Source: Lingula anatina (Eukaryota > Brachiopoda > Lingulata > Lingulida > Lingulidae). From it: DNA of 64,000 nt. Shown one piece after another: positions 30,775 to 42,346 of the stretch (the first letter of the stretch is position 1; the number at the start of each line of letters is the position of its first letter). A program made the position numbers and the translations under genes. Below the pieces are notes generated by a model. The model was not told the DNA's origin and made no database searches. It saw only the letters and a list, made by a program, of their open reading frames with translations. The stretch is from contig NW_019775069.1 of the NCBI RefSeq assembly GCF_001039355.2, forward strand, positions 1 through 64,000, given 5' to 3'.

Positions 30775-31520
30775 TCCCTCTTGAAATTAGAAATTGAGCA
30801 AGCTGAACCCTGGCTCTAAACCGTACCAAAGGGCACCGCTTAATTTGCCCTCCAAATCACCCAAAAAATTAGAGTCCCTTGAGCAGGCCCCCAATCCCAC
30901 GCCAAGAGGGTGATGGTCGGCTTCGCATCCGAGGCCTGTCGTTCCTGACNNNNNNNNNNNNNNNNNNNNNNNNNNNNNNNNNNNNNNNNNNNNNNNNNNN
31001 NNNNNNNNNNNNNNNNNNNNNNNNNNNNNNNNNNNNNNNNNNNNNNNNNNNNNNNNNNNNNNNNNNNNNNNNNNNNNNNNNNNNNNNNNNNNNNNNNNNN
31101 NNNNNNNNNNNNNNNNNNNNNNNNNNNNNNNNNNNNNNNNNNNNNNNNNNNNNNNNNNNNNNNNNNNNNNNNNNNNNNNNNNNNNNNNNNNNNNNNNNNN
31201 NNNNNNNNNNNNNNNNNNNNNNNNNNNNNNNNNNNNNNNNNNNNNNNNNNNNNNNNNNNNNNNNNNNNNNNNNNNNNNNNNNNNNNNNNNNNNNNNNNNN
31301 NNNNNNNNNNNNNNNNNNNNNNNNNNNNNNNNNNNNNNNNNNNNNNNNNNNNNNNNNNNNNNNNNNNNNNNNNNNNNNNNNNNNNNNNNNNNNNNNNNNN
31401 NNNNNNNNNNNNNNNNNNNNNNNNNNNNNNNNNNNNNNNNNNNNNNNNNNNNNNNNNNNNNNCCCCCCCCCCCAAAAAAAAAAAAATCAGATAATCTTGG
31501 ATCCGCCCCTGATTAACGTA
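30775..31520 (-). repeat. Interspersed repeat containing the assembly gap
   Basis: The left part (30775-30949) resembles 40304-40420 (shared CTCTAAACCGTACCAAA and GCACCG). The right part ends TTGGATCCGCCCCTGATT, whose reverse complement, AGGGGCGGATCC, looks like a familiar dispersed-repeat end. C and A homopolymers (31463-31485) flank the gap, a likely reason the assembly failed there. Confidence 0.6.
30950..31462. other. Assembly gap (513 N)
   Basis: A run of N. Its length may be an estimate. Confidence 1.
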
Positions 31521-31634
31521 CATGGTATAACTGTTTCACATTTAAAAATTCAACATAGACAAACAAAGCTCATAGAATTGCTATGGTAGAGAATGGACCA
31601 TTTGTTTAGGTCGCACAGTATATCATCATAGGGA

Positions 31635-31880
31635 CCATTCCCACAGATTTTTGGATCGATCTATCTTCCTGGGGAGTCTCACTACATTGCTATCAAACTA
31701 ACCAGCTTAAACGTCTGTCACGCCTAGTAAAGCTGTTAGTGTTAGTCTTTACCCCTAGCTGATTCGGTACACGTGAGAGGCATTTGAGCCTCTTGAGCTG
31801 ATAGCAATTTAGCGTGAACCCCCAGGGAGTTAGGCCGATCCAGTTGGATGGATCTAAGTATGGGAACCCAGTCGTAGTGT
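31635..31880 (+). repeat. Short interspersed repeat, copy 1
   Basis: This aligns with the reverse complement of about 45000-45225. Shared blocks are GGGGAGTCTCACTA, AAACGTC..CGCCTA, TTTAGCGTGAAC.CCCAGGGA and GTTAGG.CGATC. Ends carrying GATCGA in inverted orientation suggest a MITE. Confidence 0.65.
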
Positions 31881-31990
31881 AGCAGACACGTTACTCTGAC
31901 CTGATTCAGGAAGCATGATAAGATATAGCCATAACACAAACACTGTAGAAAACACTGAGTCACGAACGTGTTTTTAGTTACTCTCGTAAA

Positions 31991-34900
31991 ATGGCTTGGT
32001 GGATTCCATACCTGCCTTTGCTTTTTTTGTCAGTAACTGTAGTAAACAGCCAGTTAGAGGTCACCATCAGAACCGGTAGAATACGAGGTTTCAGCAAAAC
32101 AGTGAACGGGACAACTGTGAACGAATTTTTAGGAATTCCCTTTGCCAAACCTCCAATTGGGAACCTTAGATTTGCAAAGCCCCAGCCTGCAAACCGCTGG
32201 GCAGGGGTGAAAGACGCCACGGCGTATGGTCCAGCTTGCATGCAGAGACCCAACCCTTTTGGATTTCCTAATCCGAAGAAAGTAGGTTTAGTAACTTTAT
32301 ATTTAATGTTTTAAAATTAATTAAAAACAAAAGTTCTTTTATGAAATGCAGAGACCCAACCCTTTTGGATTTCCTGTCCCGAAAACGTGGGTACAGTGTA
32401 TACCAAGTTCACATCCTACTGTATTATGTAATCATAATCATAAACACCATTACGTGGGATTTAGGTGTAGAAATCTTAATTGTTTTTGTCCTGACCTGTC
32501 TCGTACAGTTCCGCCCGCTCCTGCGGCTCCGCAGGATTTCGTGAGACACAAGTCACCGTTACCGCTTCTCCTCCTAGACCGCAAGTACCTGTAGCCCCAT
32601 TTTTTTTTTTTTTTTGTCTCAGTCGGTACATTGGCCTGGGCGTGACGCTCGTTGAAACGCAACCTTGTCAAAATTTTTGAAAATTCAATGTAAAATATCT
32701 CCCATCCAAACCGAAGGAATTATGGGGAAAATTACTGCAGAAGTCTGTCCGAGAGTCATATGTGGAGATTTCAAATATGCCCTTGGATTTGACCTTTGAC
32801 CTTTATGTCAAGGTCAAACGGGCCAAAATTTTCTAAAAATGGGAATTTTCTGCAAAAAATTGGGTTTTCCCAATTTTCAGAAACTACATAGACCTAAGCT
32901 CTCATAAAACAGGGACTTGAGCAAAAATGTTCATTAGCTTGGTTGTTGGATAAACATGATCTAAACATAAGAGGGTCCTGGCCGCTATACCACCTAGCGG
33001 TCAGTGAGTGTGAACAACTACTCACGTCAGTCTGATGAAGACCTTAGACCAGGTTGGCCGCAAGCTAACGGTACGGAAAATTTTAGGCTTGTGTCTGGGA
33101 ATTTTCATGTTTAGTGAAGGGACTTCTTTCATCTCTTGGAGTTTGGGGTCAATCGGTGCATTTTCAGGGGAGAAGCAGCCAATAGATGCCGAAACTGAAA
33201 ACTCTCTCTAATTCTGGAACCGTAAATGCTAGAAACCTTTTCTTTTTTTTGCATTTTGTAGAGCTTGTCAAGGGTTGCACTATATCAAAAAGTACACCGT
33301 CGCAATATTCAGTGGTGAAAATAAAATGTGAAATACTCCAAAATTGGCAGGGATACAACCATAGTTGCCATAGTTATTATTTAACTTCAATAGGAAGTCA
33401 TTTACTGGCAATCTAACTGTGACCTTGAAATAGACCTTTGACCTTCTTTTCATGATGAACTGCACTTTGCAAGTTTTCTCCAAATCTGGCAGAGATACAC
33501 CCATAGTTACTATTGAACTTGAATAGGAAATCATATACTGGCAATCTGTGACCTTGAAATTGACCTTTGACTTACTTTTCACCATGAAATTTCTGTCCCT
33601 TATATCTCCAAAACTGGCAGAGATACGCCCAGTGTTGCCCCTGGGTTTTCTCTTTTTTCAGCATATATGCAACACCGATATCACATTAAAAAAAACCGAT
33701 AGACCTATTGTCTTGAAATCCCAAGGAATGATCAATGTTACGAAAATCGGCTTGATCGGACCATTTTTACAATTATGCTGTTTTTTCACTTCTTTCTGCA
33801 TATTTCGAGAACTCTTGTTTTTTGCATTTAGCAGAGCTTGTCAAGCACAACACTGGTGGTGGTGTCCCTTTTTTTTTTTTTTTTTCTTTTTTTTTTTTTT
33901 TGTTTCCCATACGAATGCGCTTACTTCAGGTGGTGGTACAATATCCGGAGGTGTTATCACCTTTCTGATCCTCTAGTTTTCTTCTTCCCCTTTGGGCACT
34001 CTGTCATGAATTATTGATCCAAAGCTATCGATATTGGTATGGAGTTTATGGAGGAGACATATGCGTCATGTAAAATTATTTATCAACTTCAGATATCTGA
34101 AGATTGCCTGACACTCAACGTTTTTGTTCCCGATACCCCTGGCGTCAAAGCTGTAATGGTCTGGATTCATGGCGGAGGCTACTACACAGGGGGCAGTTTT
34201 CACTATGATTTCACCGAATTCGGTAGGTCCACTGTGTGGCCCTTAATGGGTTATATACATGTGTAATCTGCTCTTTGTCAGTGCATCTACATGTATATAA
34301 AAATGGAAAGAAAATATAAGAAAGAAAGAAATGTGAATATCAAATATGAAATCAAATTCAATGAATCAAATTGTATTTTCTATCATTTTGATAAGCTGCA
34401 AGAGGCGACATTATCGTTGTGTCATTGAATTATCGCCTGGGGCCATTTGGTTTCCTGAGTATAGATGGCGCTAATGCACCTGGAAATCTGGGACTGTGGG
34501 ATCAGATTGAGGGCCTGAAGTGGGTACAAAACAACATTGGAGCCTTTGGTGGTGACCCTAAAAAGTACGTTTGACATGGTTGTGACCTGTTTAAACTGTC
34601 GGCCTACTTGCTTGTCGGTCTTTTGTTTGAATTTTCGAGACTTTTCTGCTACTTGGGCTTGGCCAAAGCAGTGAAGGTAATACATGTTTTAGAAAATATA
34701 TATACTACATCGAATTTAAGAGACGTTGTTGTGTTACCTCAAATGAGAGAATAAAATACATTTACCCAACGAATACTGCCCACTGCTATTACATGATATA
34801 ATGATCCGAACCTGGTAGATTCAATTAATCAGATAAATACTAACGCATATAAGAACCCTGAAGGAGACGTGCATTTCGAATGCCTCCATCAAAATTTTTA

Positions 34901-36396
34901 TCTTTTTTCAGGGTTACTACATTCGGGGAATCTGCCGGGGGTAGCAGTATCTCTCAGCTTGCTCTTACCGCAAAAGCCAAAGGCCTCTTTCACCGTTTCA
35001 TTCCTCAGAGCGGGTCCGCCTGGGCAGACTGGACGTGGTCGACGGAAAAAGCTGCAACACTCTCTCTAAGGATTGGCGACATTCTAGGCTGCCACGCCGG
35101 GGAAACAGAGAGGTCAAAACTCCTCGACTGTCTGCGAAAAACAACAGCTGAACGATTTCTAGACGCGAGTATCGTTGCTACCATAGGTGTCCCTGGCACC
35201 CTCCATTACAGCGCTGAGGTCGACGGCGATATGTTTCCAGAATCCTTATCAGACATGTTTAAAAAACCTGATTCTGAACTCATACAGCACTTTCGTTCTC
35301 TGGACTGTTTGGGAGGTTTCACTGACGGAGACGGGGCGATATTGATCCATGACATCGATAACGGGATCACCCCTGCAGAATTACGAGACAAGTTTATCCC
35401 TGATGTGGCGAAGCATGTCGCACCTGGCCACAAAGCCGAAATTGAGAACGTTCTGGTGAAGGAATACTACAACAACGCAGCTAATCGATATGACACTGCT
35501 AACCGCTACGTCGACATCTTGACGGACTGGGATTTAGCAGGACCGATGGCAATTCTGACAGATAAACACGTGTCACCAGGTGGTGGCTCTACATACCTGT
35601 ACTACCTCACAAAGGCACCTTCATTTGGCTACGTTTTGAAATTCCCTCCTTGGTTCGATCGGTCCAACCACGGAGACGACATTTCGTATCTCCTTGGTCC
35701 AGATCACCCCACAATGTTTGATGACGGCGTCGAGTTTGATGACGGTGACAAGAGGATTTCTTACGAAATGATGAAGTATTGGGCAAACTTTGCTAAAACA
35801 GGGTAAGTGTAGATCTGATAATACTTGTGTTACAACAATCACTTACTTAAAGTATAGTTAACTTTATTTTGGGTAAAGAGTAGCATACAGCCGTGTAAAC
35901 ATTATAGTTACCAAGAGATGTTTGCAAAAAGCCATTGTACGAGTTCGCCATTTCTCGTCTCAGTTACGAAACATAAAACCCAAAATCGAGTTAAAGGAAG
36001 TAAATTTCTCAACATATTTGCGTACAGTAAAAGAAAACTGTCGGAATTTCCAGGAATTTGTTTTTCTACATTCAGTTCTAACATTCAATGTATGTTGATG
36101 CCATGCACAAATGTACAGAACAGTTATCATTCGTTTAATAAAGGGATCCTAACAAACCAGACATTCCCACCACGACCTGGCCACCATACACATCAGACAA
36201 GAAAGAATACATCGAGTTAGGTGACGTCACCAAGTCTGCTTCTAACGTCATACCAAGTCGTTGGAAGCTGTGGGTGACCACCATCCCGGAGATCCAGGCG
36301 TCCCCCGTGGTCTCTAAAGCTCGCGGACGCTGTCCCCCGTATCTTTGTCATTGTTGCGGGTACGATGTCTGCCTGGACGACAAGTATCTGAACTAA
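31991..36396 (+). CDS. Secreted carboxylesterase-like, copy C4 (divergent)
   Basis: There are five exons: 31991-32281, 34093-34222, 34405-34564, 34912-35802 and 36144-36396. They have the same phases as C1-C3 and give 574 residues. The start [18 protein letters not shown] is a signal peptide. The catalytic parts are canonical: HGGG (from residue 123), GESAGG (Ser about 201), DGDG (Asp about 334) and His in NHGDDI (about 447). The sequence is clearly diverged from the minus-strand array but shares its intron plan, so it descends from the same ancestor. The last exon is longer than in C1-C3 and ends in a cysteine-rich tail ([14 protein letters not shown]) not seen in the other copies; interchain disulfides or metal binding are possible. 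Intron 1 holds a partial duplicate of exon 1 and a tandem repeat rich in TGACCTTTGACCT. Orientation is opposite to C3. Confidence 0.88.
32240..32392 (+). repeat. Direct repeat of the exon 1 end in C4
   Basis: The last codons of exon 1 ([14 protein letters not shown], 32240-32281) recur at about 32346-32387 as [13 protein letters not shown], preceded by a pyrimidine-rich tract and ATGCAG. The second copy has no good donor, but an odd GTGGGT follows it. It is a local tandem duplication. Confidence 0.8.
32785..33640 (+). repeat. Dispersed/tandem repeat rich in TGACCTTTGACCT
   Basis: Roughly 125-145-base units (landmark TGGCAG.GATAC at about 33343, 33488 and 33614) carry GTGACCTTGAAAT.GACCTTTGAC. 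A related stretch at 32790-32816 reads TGACCTTTGACCT followed by TCAAGGTCA. These match nuclear-receptor DR1 and extended half-site consensus, but may simply be repeat sequence. Confidence 0.6.
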
Positions 36397-37316
36397 AAGC
36401 AAACAAAATGTAATGTAAAGAGAACATAACCCTTTCCTAAAGGACGTTCAGTTGGACTCTAAGGGAAGCCTACAGGTCTCTATCGGACATCCTCTGATTC
36501 CTGTACAACATGTTTAATTTTACTAATGTTATTGGATTTGCTATAAATAAGATGTTTTAATGCTGAATAAGAAGCTCAAATATTGTCATGTTGAACTTCT
36601 GTCTTCGACGTTTAATTTGATTTGGCGGTAATATCCTGGTTAGTAGAACTTTAATATTGTAATATGTTTGAGCTGGTTATTTGGAATTAAAGGGCCGCGT
36701 CGTTCCGAATCCACGCAGACATTGGGTTCTTTGCCGCATTTTATGATAGAGGTTCAACTGATGCAATTTACAGGCGCCATTTTTTTCAAAATAACCTCTT
36801 TTCTTTGTACGAAGCTCAACAACACTGGCAAAGCTGTAGTGAGTGGAAACTAACGAAATATACAAAACACCACATTCTTTGCACTGAACAAGACATAGAA
36901 TAACTTGGAAATGTCCTTTGTCCATTCATTCAGCCATGTGTTGGAATCATTGCCCATTGGATCCATTTTGGTATCACGTCATGTAGCACTGTGTATGGAC
37001 TCCAGGAGCAGACGGTATTATTTGTGTTATTCTATTCTCAGTATAGCGGCTCATGTGCACGATAGTTTCATTGGCAATGAGTCAGAAGTATAAAGATTTT
37101 TGCTCATGCGGGTTGTGCAGATAAAAGTGAAAATTGCGACTTTATGATGGTAGCATTAATCGTCTTCTTCAAACTATATTTGGGGACAACCGATTTGAAG
37201 CGCGCACTTCATCGTTGTGCAGTTGCCGTTAACCATTGACCAGAGTGGTGCACCAAAACATATCACCAAAGATTCGTTGGAACATCTTAATAGGCGTCGA
37301 AGATTTACACTGAAAC
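36397..37316. other. Spacer, no gene seen
   Basis: AT-rich DNA between C4 and the next plus-strand gene. No supported coding exon is visible. Confidence 0.5.
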
Positions 37317-38971
37317 ATGGTGAGTGAGACAAGATTACTTAGGAGTATTGTGCCCATATTTACTCATTCTCGAAATATAGGTTCATTTAACATTTTTTTA
37401 ATTTCATTAAAAATAAGCGAGCGGAAGATTTGTTTGTCCAAGTAAAACTTTACTTACATCAGTCTAGCAATTTAAATCATTTGAAAAAAATTACTAGATT
37501 TATCTGTTCGGCCCAAAAACATGAACGGAGTAATTTTCAAACCTTCTTTGCTGTCCCTCGCAGCACCATCTCACATTCTCCTATTGATCTACTTCATTTG
37601 TACAAAAGTAGAAATTTTGCCACTTGTTAGGTAGCGAGCATGACGGCTAAAGAGCCAGAAAGTGCCTGGAATGTTTATTGTAAATTTTTAAAACTTTTGT
37701 TACTCAAACCTTATTTACTGAATATGAAAACTGTGCAAATTAGCAATGCATGAACCTGAAAATGTTTGCATGTCATACACAAAAGGCTAGATTTATTAAT
37801 TACTGTCGCCAGGCCTTAAACAATTGAATTCATGAATATACATGTATCTTTAACTTCATTTTTCCACTTTTCTGTTTTTTTTTTCTTCAAATGGAACTGT
37901 GTATTGAGAACACTTGATCACGGTATACACGTAGCAGCTCCGGTTAATTTGTTTACTGATTCGCTGCACATCTTGTGTTGTTGACATTAAATGCAACGGT
38001 TAAATAAAAGACCATTGGGTACTGTGGACCGAAAGTTTTGTCATTTTAATGTTAAAACACCTCACTTAATAAACCATAAAGTGTTCTTGATACTGTTAAT
38101 TTTACCGTTATTTTACGTACATATATGTGTGTCTCGTTTAGCTTGCATCACTGTTTCATTTTTGAAGGTACTGCATCTCTTTTCCCTCCTGTGTTTCTTC
38201 GCATTGCCAATGGTGATGGCGGGAGAAAAATTCTGCATCGTCTACACTATGATTGGTCAGGGCAGCATCAATGGCGGCGAATTCACCAGCGAGCAATGGT
38301 ACCGAGTACACCGATATTTCGGTCGAAACACTAACGCCAGCATCGCAGCTGAAGGGAGGAAATTCCTACAGTTTTTGAAAGAATGGTACGGCATCGACGT
38401 GATCGTTGGTGATGATAGCTTGTCAGGGGTTGATCCAACCCCTGTGTCTTTCCAGACCACGTCACTAAACTTTACATTCGCAATTATGACTCTTCCACAG
38501 TCTGCTAAGTTTAAACTTTATACCGAGTCGCGAGGCAAACGAGTTCGTTTTTACGCTACCAAGATTCAGAGTATTGGATGGATGATTACAATCGACAATC
38601 AGTTCACTGTGAGTGAGGGTCGAAACCGGGAAATGGAAGTGCCTGCAAGAAGTAGCATTAAGTTTGAAGACGTTTATATGAGACCGGGGCCATTGGGATT
38701 CGACAGTGAAATAAAGCTACGTGCAGACGACCGTGTTCCAACTGTTCGCATTCCAATCCCATTGGGGCAATATACTAACATGACCGGGTATGACGTCACA
38801 CAAGGAGAGTACGCCGTCTTCAATCGCCACGTCATCAGTCTGACCAGACCCGAATTCGGTGACGGCGTAGCGTACGGGGTCCTTCCTCTATACGTGCACG
38901 GAAACGAATATCTGAATGATGGTCGAATGGTGATCACCTTCTGCAACCGTACAGAGAATGATCTGCCATAG
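37317..38971 (+). CDS. Secreted protein of unknown family, two exons
   Basis: The main exon runs 38168-38971. A continuous frame extends upstream to a Met at 37991, but that extension is AT-rich and gives an odd double hydrophobic N-terminus. A better model uses an exon holding only the start codon: ATG at 37317-37319 followed by GTGAGTGAG, joined to TTTTTGAAG|GTA at 38168. This yields MVLHLFSLLCFFALPMVMA, an ideal signal peptide, then GEKFC, and a 267-residue protein. The mature part has N-glycosylation sequons (NTNAS, NFTF, NMTG, NRTE) and few cysteines. Motifs include TMIGQGSINGG, FLKEWYGIDVIVGDD and GYDVTQGEYAVF. I recognise no family. The beta-rich composition suggests a secreted or lectin/perforin-like fold, but this is only a guess. 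Confidence 0.65.
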
Positions 38972-40303
38972 TTGAGCTTTTCATACATTGAACTGTTTTT
39001 CTCTTTTGGGGTAATACGACTGTAGGCCCTAATGTTTTTTGTTTGTTTGTTTGTTTGGTCTTAAGTTGTTATTTTAGTTCAATGAAATTTATTGTAAAGA
39101 TCGGGTAAGGGAAGTAAAAAAGAACAAAGAGCATTTTGGCTTTTGAAATCAATGTAACTACCTTTGAAATGTTTTTTTTATTTCTTAGAGAGAGAGAGAG
39201 AAAGACAGATGCGGGTTTCCTCCTGTTCATATAACGTATACCATTTACACCGTACAAGCAATGTCAAGCAGCAGTAAAAGCCCGAATAAAGTGCGGATTT
39301 TTATTAAGAAACATTCTCAGTATTTGTATCCGATCAAAGAAAGACTTGTCCAATGTTATGGGTTAAAAAACGAAACTGATCCCTCTCATCTCAACCCGTA
39401 TCCTTCAAATTAAAAAGTGAAGTAAAATAAAAGTGATAGTAAAATGTAGAACCACTTTCATTTTCAAAACCATCGCGTGTAAATTTGATGAAAATGGGAC
39501 GTTAGACAAAAACGCCAATATAGGTATAGATAAGGAAATTGTATATTTTAAAGCAGAATTAAAATCTAATTGAGTCGCTTGTTACTTAAACAGCCTAAAT
39601 TTCCATATGTTAGTTTACTGTCGTTAAAACTTATTTTTGTCACTTGGAATTGCTGTTTTTCACGTTTATATTGAATTGTACATAATAGCATGTATAAAAT
39701 TTTTAAAAATGTCAAGTCTGTGAATTGGACCGTCACTCCTGAGGGTACGAGAATTAGGAGTTTGAAGGAGAATAGAAACAGATAAAAGAAATGGCCTCTC
39801 AACTGAAACCGGTGATTAAAACGTACCAGTAAAAACTATGCTTATAAAACGTGCCTATGAAACGTGTCAGTATTCATTAAAATAGATAACTGATAAAAGA
39901 ATAAATGCTTAAAAATGCTGTGGTTATGCAGCTGTGGTGGAATCCTGGTGCCGTTTCAAAAAGTTATTAAAGTCGTTGAGTGCACAGATATTATTTGTTA
40001 AATTGAGTTTCTCTGCCTCGTCGTCCCCCCCCCCTCCCCTCGTTAAACCTCAGTCCCATAAGCGAACTATACTTGTCTTGACACTAGTCTTTATTCTTCA
40101 TGGTAACGATTGCCGACTGCGCTATGCCACGTACATTACTTGCGAATCTAGCAGGTCTACAAATCGTATAGTTGTATAGTATACTGTCCAATCTAATGTA
40201 AGATACAACGGTATCTTGTCTAGGCCCAAACTCGTGAAGTAATTCTGCATATCACGCTGTTGTGACTCCCTCGCTGAGCCACCCCTTCGATTTCTGGTCC
40301 CCT
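38972..40303. other. Spacer, no gene seen
   Basis: AT-rich DNA. I looked for an exon encoding TM1 of the downstream receptor and did not find one. Confidence 0.5.
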
Positions 40304-40420
40304 CTTGAAATTATAATTTTACTAGCTGAATCATAGCTCTAAACCGTACCAAATTGCACCGTTCGCCCTCTAAAAGACCACGCTTGGTGGGGAGGGGGGG
40401 GGGGATCGGATTCGTATCCT
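40304..40420 (-). repeat. Interspersed repeat abutting the receptor fragment
   Basis: This matches 30775-30930 (shared AGCTCTAAACCGTACCAAA, GCACCG, CCACGC, then GG.TTCG.ATCC). The match runs to within a few bases of the first receptor codons. A G homopolymer lies at about 40394-40404. Confidence 0.6.
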
Positions 40421-40423
40421 CAG

Positions 40424-41355
40424 ACCCCCGCACTACACCAACATGTCTACTGCTCCTGGGGGCGGCCTGTGGTGACCTATTTACAACGCTGAACGGGTAC
40501 GTCCCCTGGCTGGAGTACGATCTTTCGGGCCATCACGTTCACGCGCTCACGTACAACGCCTACACATGCAAGATATCTGTGTTTGCGTGCTACTTCGGAC
40601 CCGAATTGAGCGCGATCCTGCTTACGTCCATGGCGTTGGAACGTTACATCAAGCTCGCGAGGCCCCTGGTTCACGCTTTGTACCTCACCGTCAGTAGAAC
40701 ACTGATCTTCGTTGGTGTCTTAGCTTTTGTTCTTATCCTTCTGAACATAAACATATTTATATCTGATATATATTTGGAAAAGGTGGATGGGAATAATACG
40801 GTTTGCTGGAATATGTTCCACGACAGCGTTGATTTACTAAGGAATAAAACAAACGCTTCAGAAGTTGCCTACTGGCAAGTGCACAGATGGATAGCGCTAT
40901 CACTGTATTGGATCGTCCCCTCATTCTTACTGCCCATCTTTAACATCGCGTTCATTGTTTCTTTAAAGCGGCGCCTGACAGAGCAACGCCCAAGTGAAGA
41001 ATCGCCGTCAAGTTTGAACGAAGACTTGTTGGCGGTGATGGGATCCACTGAAGACCCCAATGGGGAAGATGGTGACCCCGATAAAGAGGTCACGGTGATG
41101 TTAGTGACGGTCACAGTGGCGTTCATTCTGTTAACCAGCGGGTTTAACTTGGTGCAGGTGGGTGAGTTAAACCTTTTCAACCCTGACAAACCTACGACAC
41201 AAACGCCAGTTAATAGTTTAGTGTTCACGGTCTTCATCCTGCTGTTTTACCTGAACCACGCCTTGAACTTCTTCCTGTACTGTTTCAGCGTGCGGACGTA
41301 TAGAAAAGAATTTTACGGCCTATTTCGCAACCTGCGTCGTACTTCCAGCTCATGA
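40424..41355 (+). CDS. Rhodopsin-like (class A) GPCR, 5' incomplete
   Basis: One uninterrupted exon encodes about 310 residues from TM2 to the C-terminus. TM2 is CLLLLGAACGDLF. TM3 is followed by ALERYIKLARP, an ERY version of the DRY motif. TM4 and a glycosylated loop 2 (KTNAS) precede TM5. TM6 follows an acidic loop 3, and TM7 ends LNHALNFFLYCFSV, a variant of NPxxY. The Met at 40354 lies inside an interspersed repeat and is not credible as the start. A TCCTCAG acceptor at 40417-40423 would allow splicing from an unseen TM1 exon in phase 1. The ligand is unknown; overall it looks like an invertebrate peptide-receptor type. It may be a truncated copy. Confidence 0.7.
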
Positions 41356-41443
41356 AACTCTCACTCTTGCCAGTGGAGTCCGTACGTCAATTTTTTGTTC
41401 ATAACAAGTTGATTTCTTTTGTCAGAACTATCCATAGGACATA

Positions 41444-41496
41444 ATGGACAAAGTTAAATCATACCTACTGACAGCAATTATTTCGTTTGTTTTCGG
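41444..41496 (+). other. Possible signal-peptide exon
   Basis: ATG opens MDKVKSYLLTAIISFVFG and is followed by the donor GGTAAGAATT. A diverged copy lies 200 bases downstream, across an AT microsatellite (TTGTTCTCAGTAAGAATGG at about 41675). No further plus-strand exon was found, so this may be a lone remnant. Confidence 0.25.
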
Positions 41497-41568
41497 TAAG
41501 AATTGATTTGTGATTAATTATGTAATGACAGACATCCTTAATCAAAGGGACTAAATTTTTTGTCAAAA

Positions 41569-41572
<4 letters not shown>

Positions 41573-41630
<58 letters not shown>
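41573..41630. repeat. AT microsatellite
   Basis: A run of about 28 AT units. Confidence 0.95.
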
Positions 41631-41633
<3 letters not shown>

Positions 41634-42346
41634 TTTAATGAACAGAGTTAAATAATATCTAACATTTGTTTCATTTGTTCTCAGTAAGAATGGTTTGGGG
41701 ACTAAATATATTGCGACAGACGTCCCAAATATATATCAGACATTTTGATTCTGAGCCCCTGGTTCAAGAAATGTACCAGGCGGATGCAAAATAAAATTGC
41801 AGTATCATCAGATTATAATCACGTGAATGTCACTACTGTATCGATTTATTAAAATTGATAAGTCAACAAATTCTCCGAAGGGAAATTGGTGTGTAAAGAC
41901 ATGCCCTGTTAGAAACGATTCTACTTCACGAACATGAAGTTCATTTCAGTGTTAAAATTACTTTCCTTATATTTCATATGGCTTAATATGCCCTTTTGTA
42001 TTGTTAAAACATTAGAGAATGATCTCATAAGTTTTTATTGCATCATAAATAAATTCATAGCTTCGTGAGCGATAGCATTTTGTTTTTACAACATAAATAA
42101 ACTCCAGTCGAGTCACTGGATTCCGTGGCAATTACTCATCAGAGCTCAAATGCTTTAATTAACAAAGTGACAAATTTTGTGAGCAATATCATCATATTCA
42201 AATTAAGCATACTGGTTTATTGCAAATCAGTTAAAGATGGAATAACATGTACATATACCACCATAATAACAGCACAATCTTTTCTTAGTATCCTGCGCTT
42301 TAGATAGCACTCTCCCATCAGATTATCTGTTCTTCCTTTTCCCACT

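Larger units (their letters stand above)
29875..31990. other. Head-to-head spacer between C3 and C4
   Basis: This 2.1 kb spacer separates two divergently transcribed esterases. It contains an interspersed repeat interrupted by the assembly gap and a second repeat at about 31635-31880. A 113-codon open frame at 30376-30717 shows no recognisable domain and was not called a gene. Confidence 0.5.

Noticed and set aside
30840-31589. Long open frames spanning the gap
   Set aside because: They exist only because N is read as unknown residues. No real coding evidence.
37991-38167. N-terminal extension of the unknown secreted protein from Met at 37991
   Set aside because: It gives two hydrophobic segments and AT-rich codons. 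The ATG mini-exon model explains the signal peptide better, though transcripts are needed.
40354-40423. Receptor start at Met 40354
   Set aside because: This part lies in an interspersed repeat shared with 30775-30930 and encodes no TM1.
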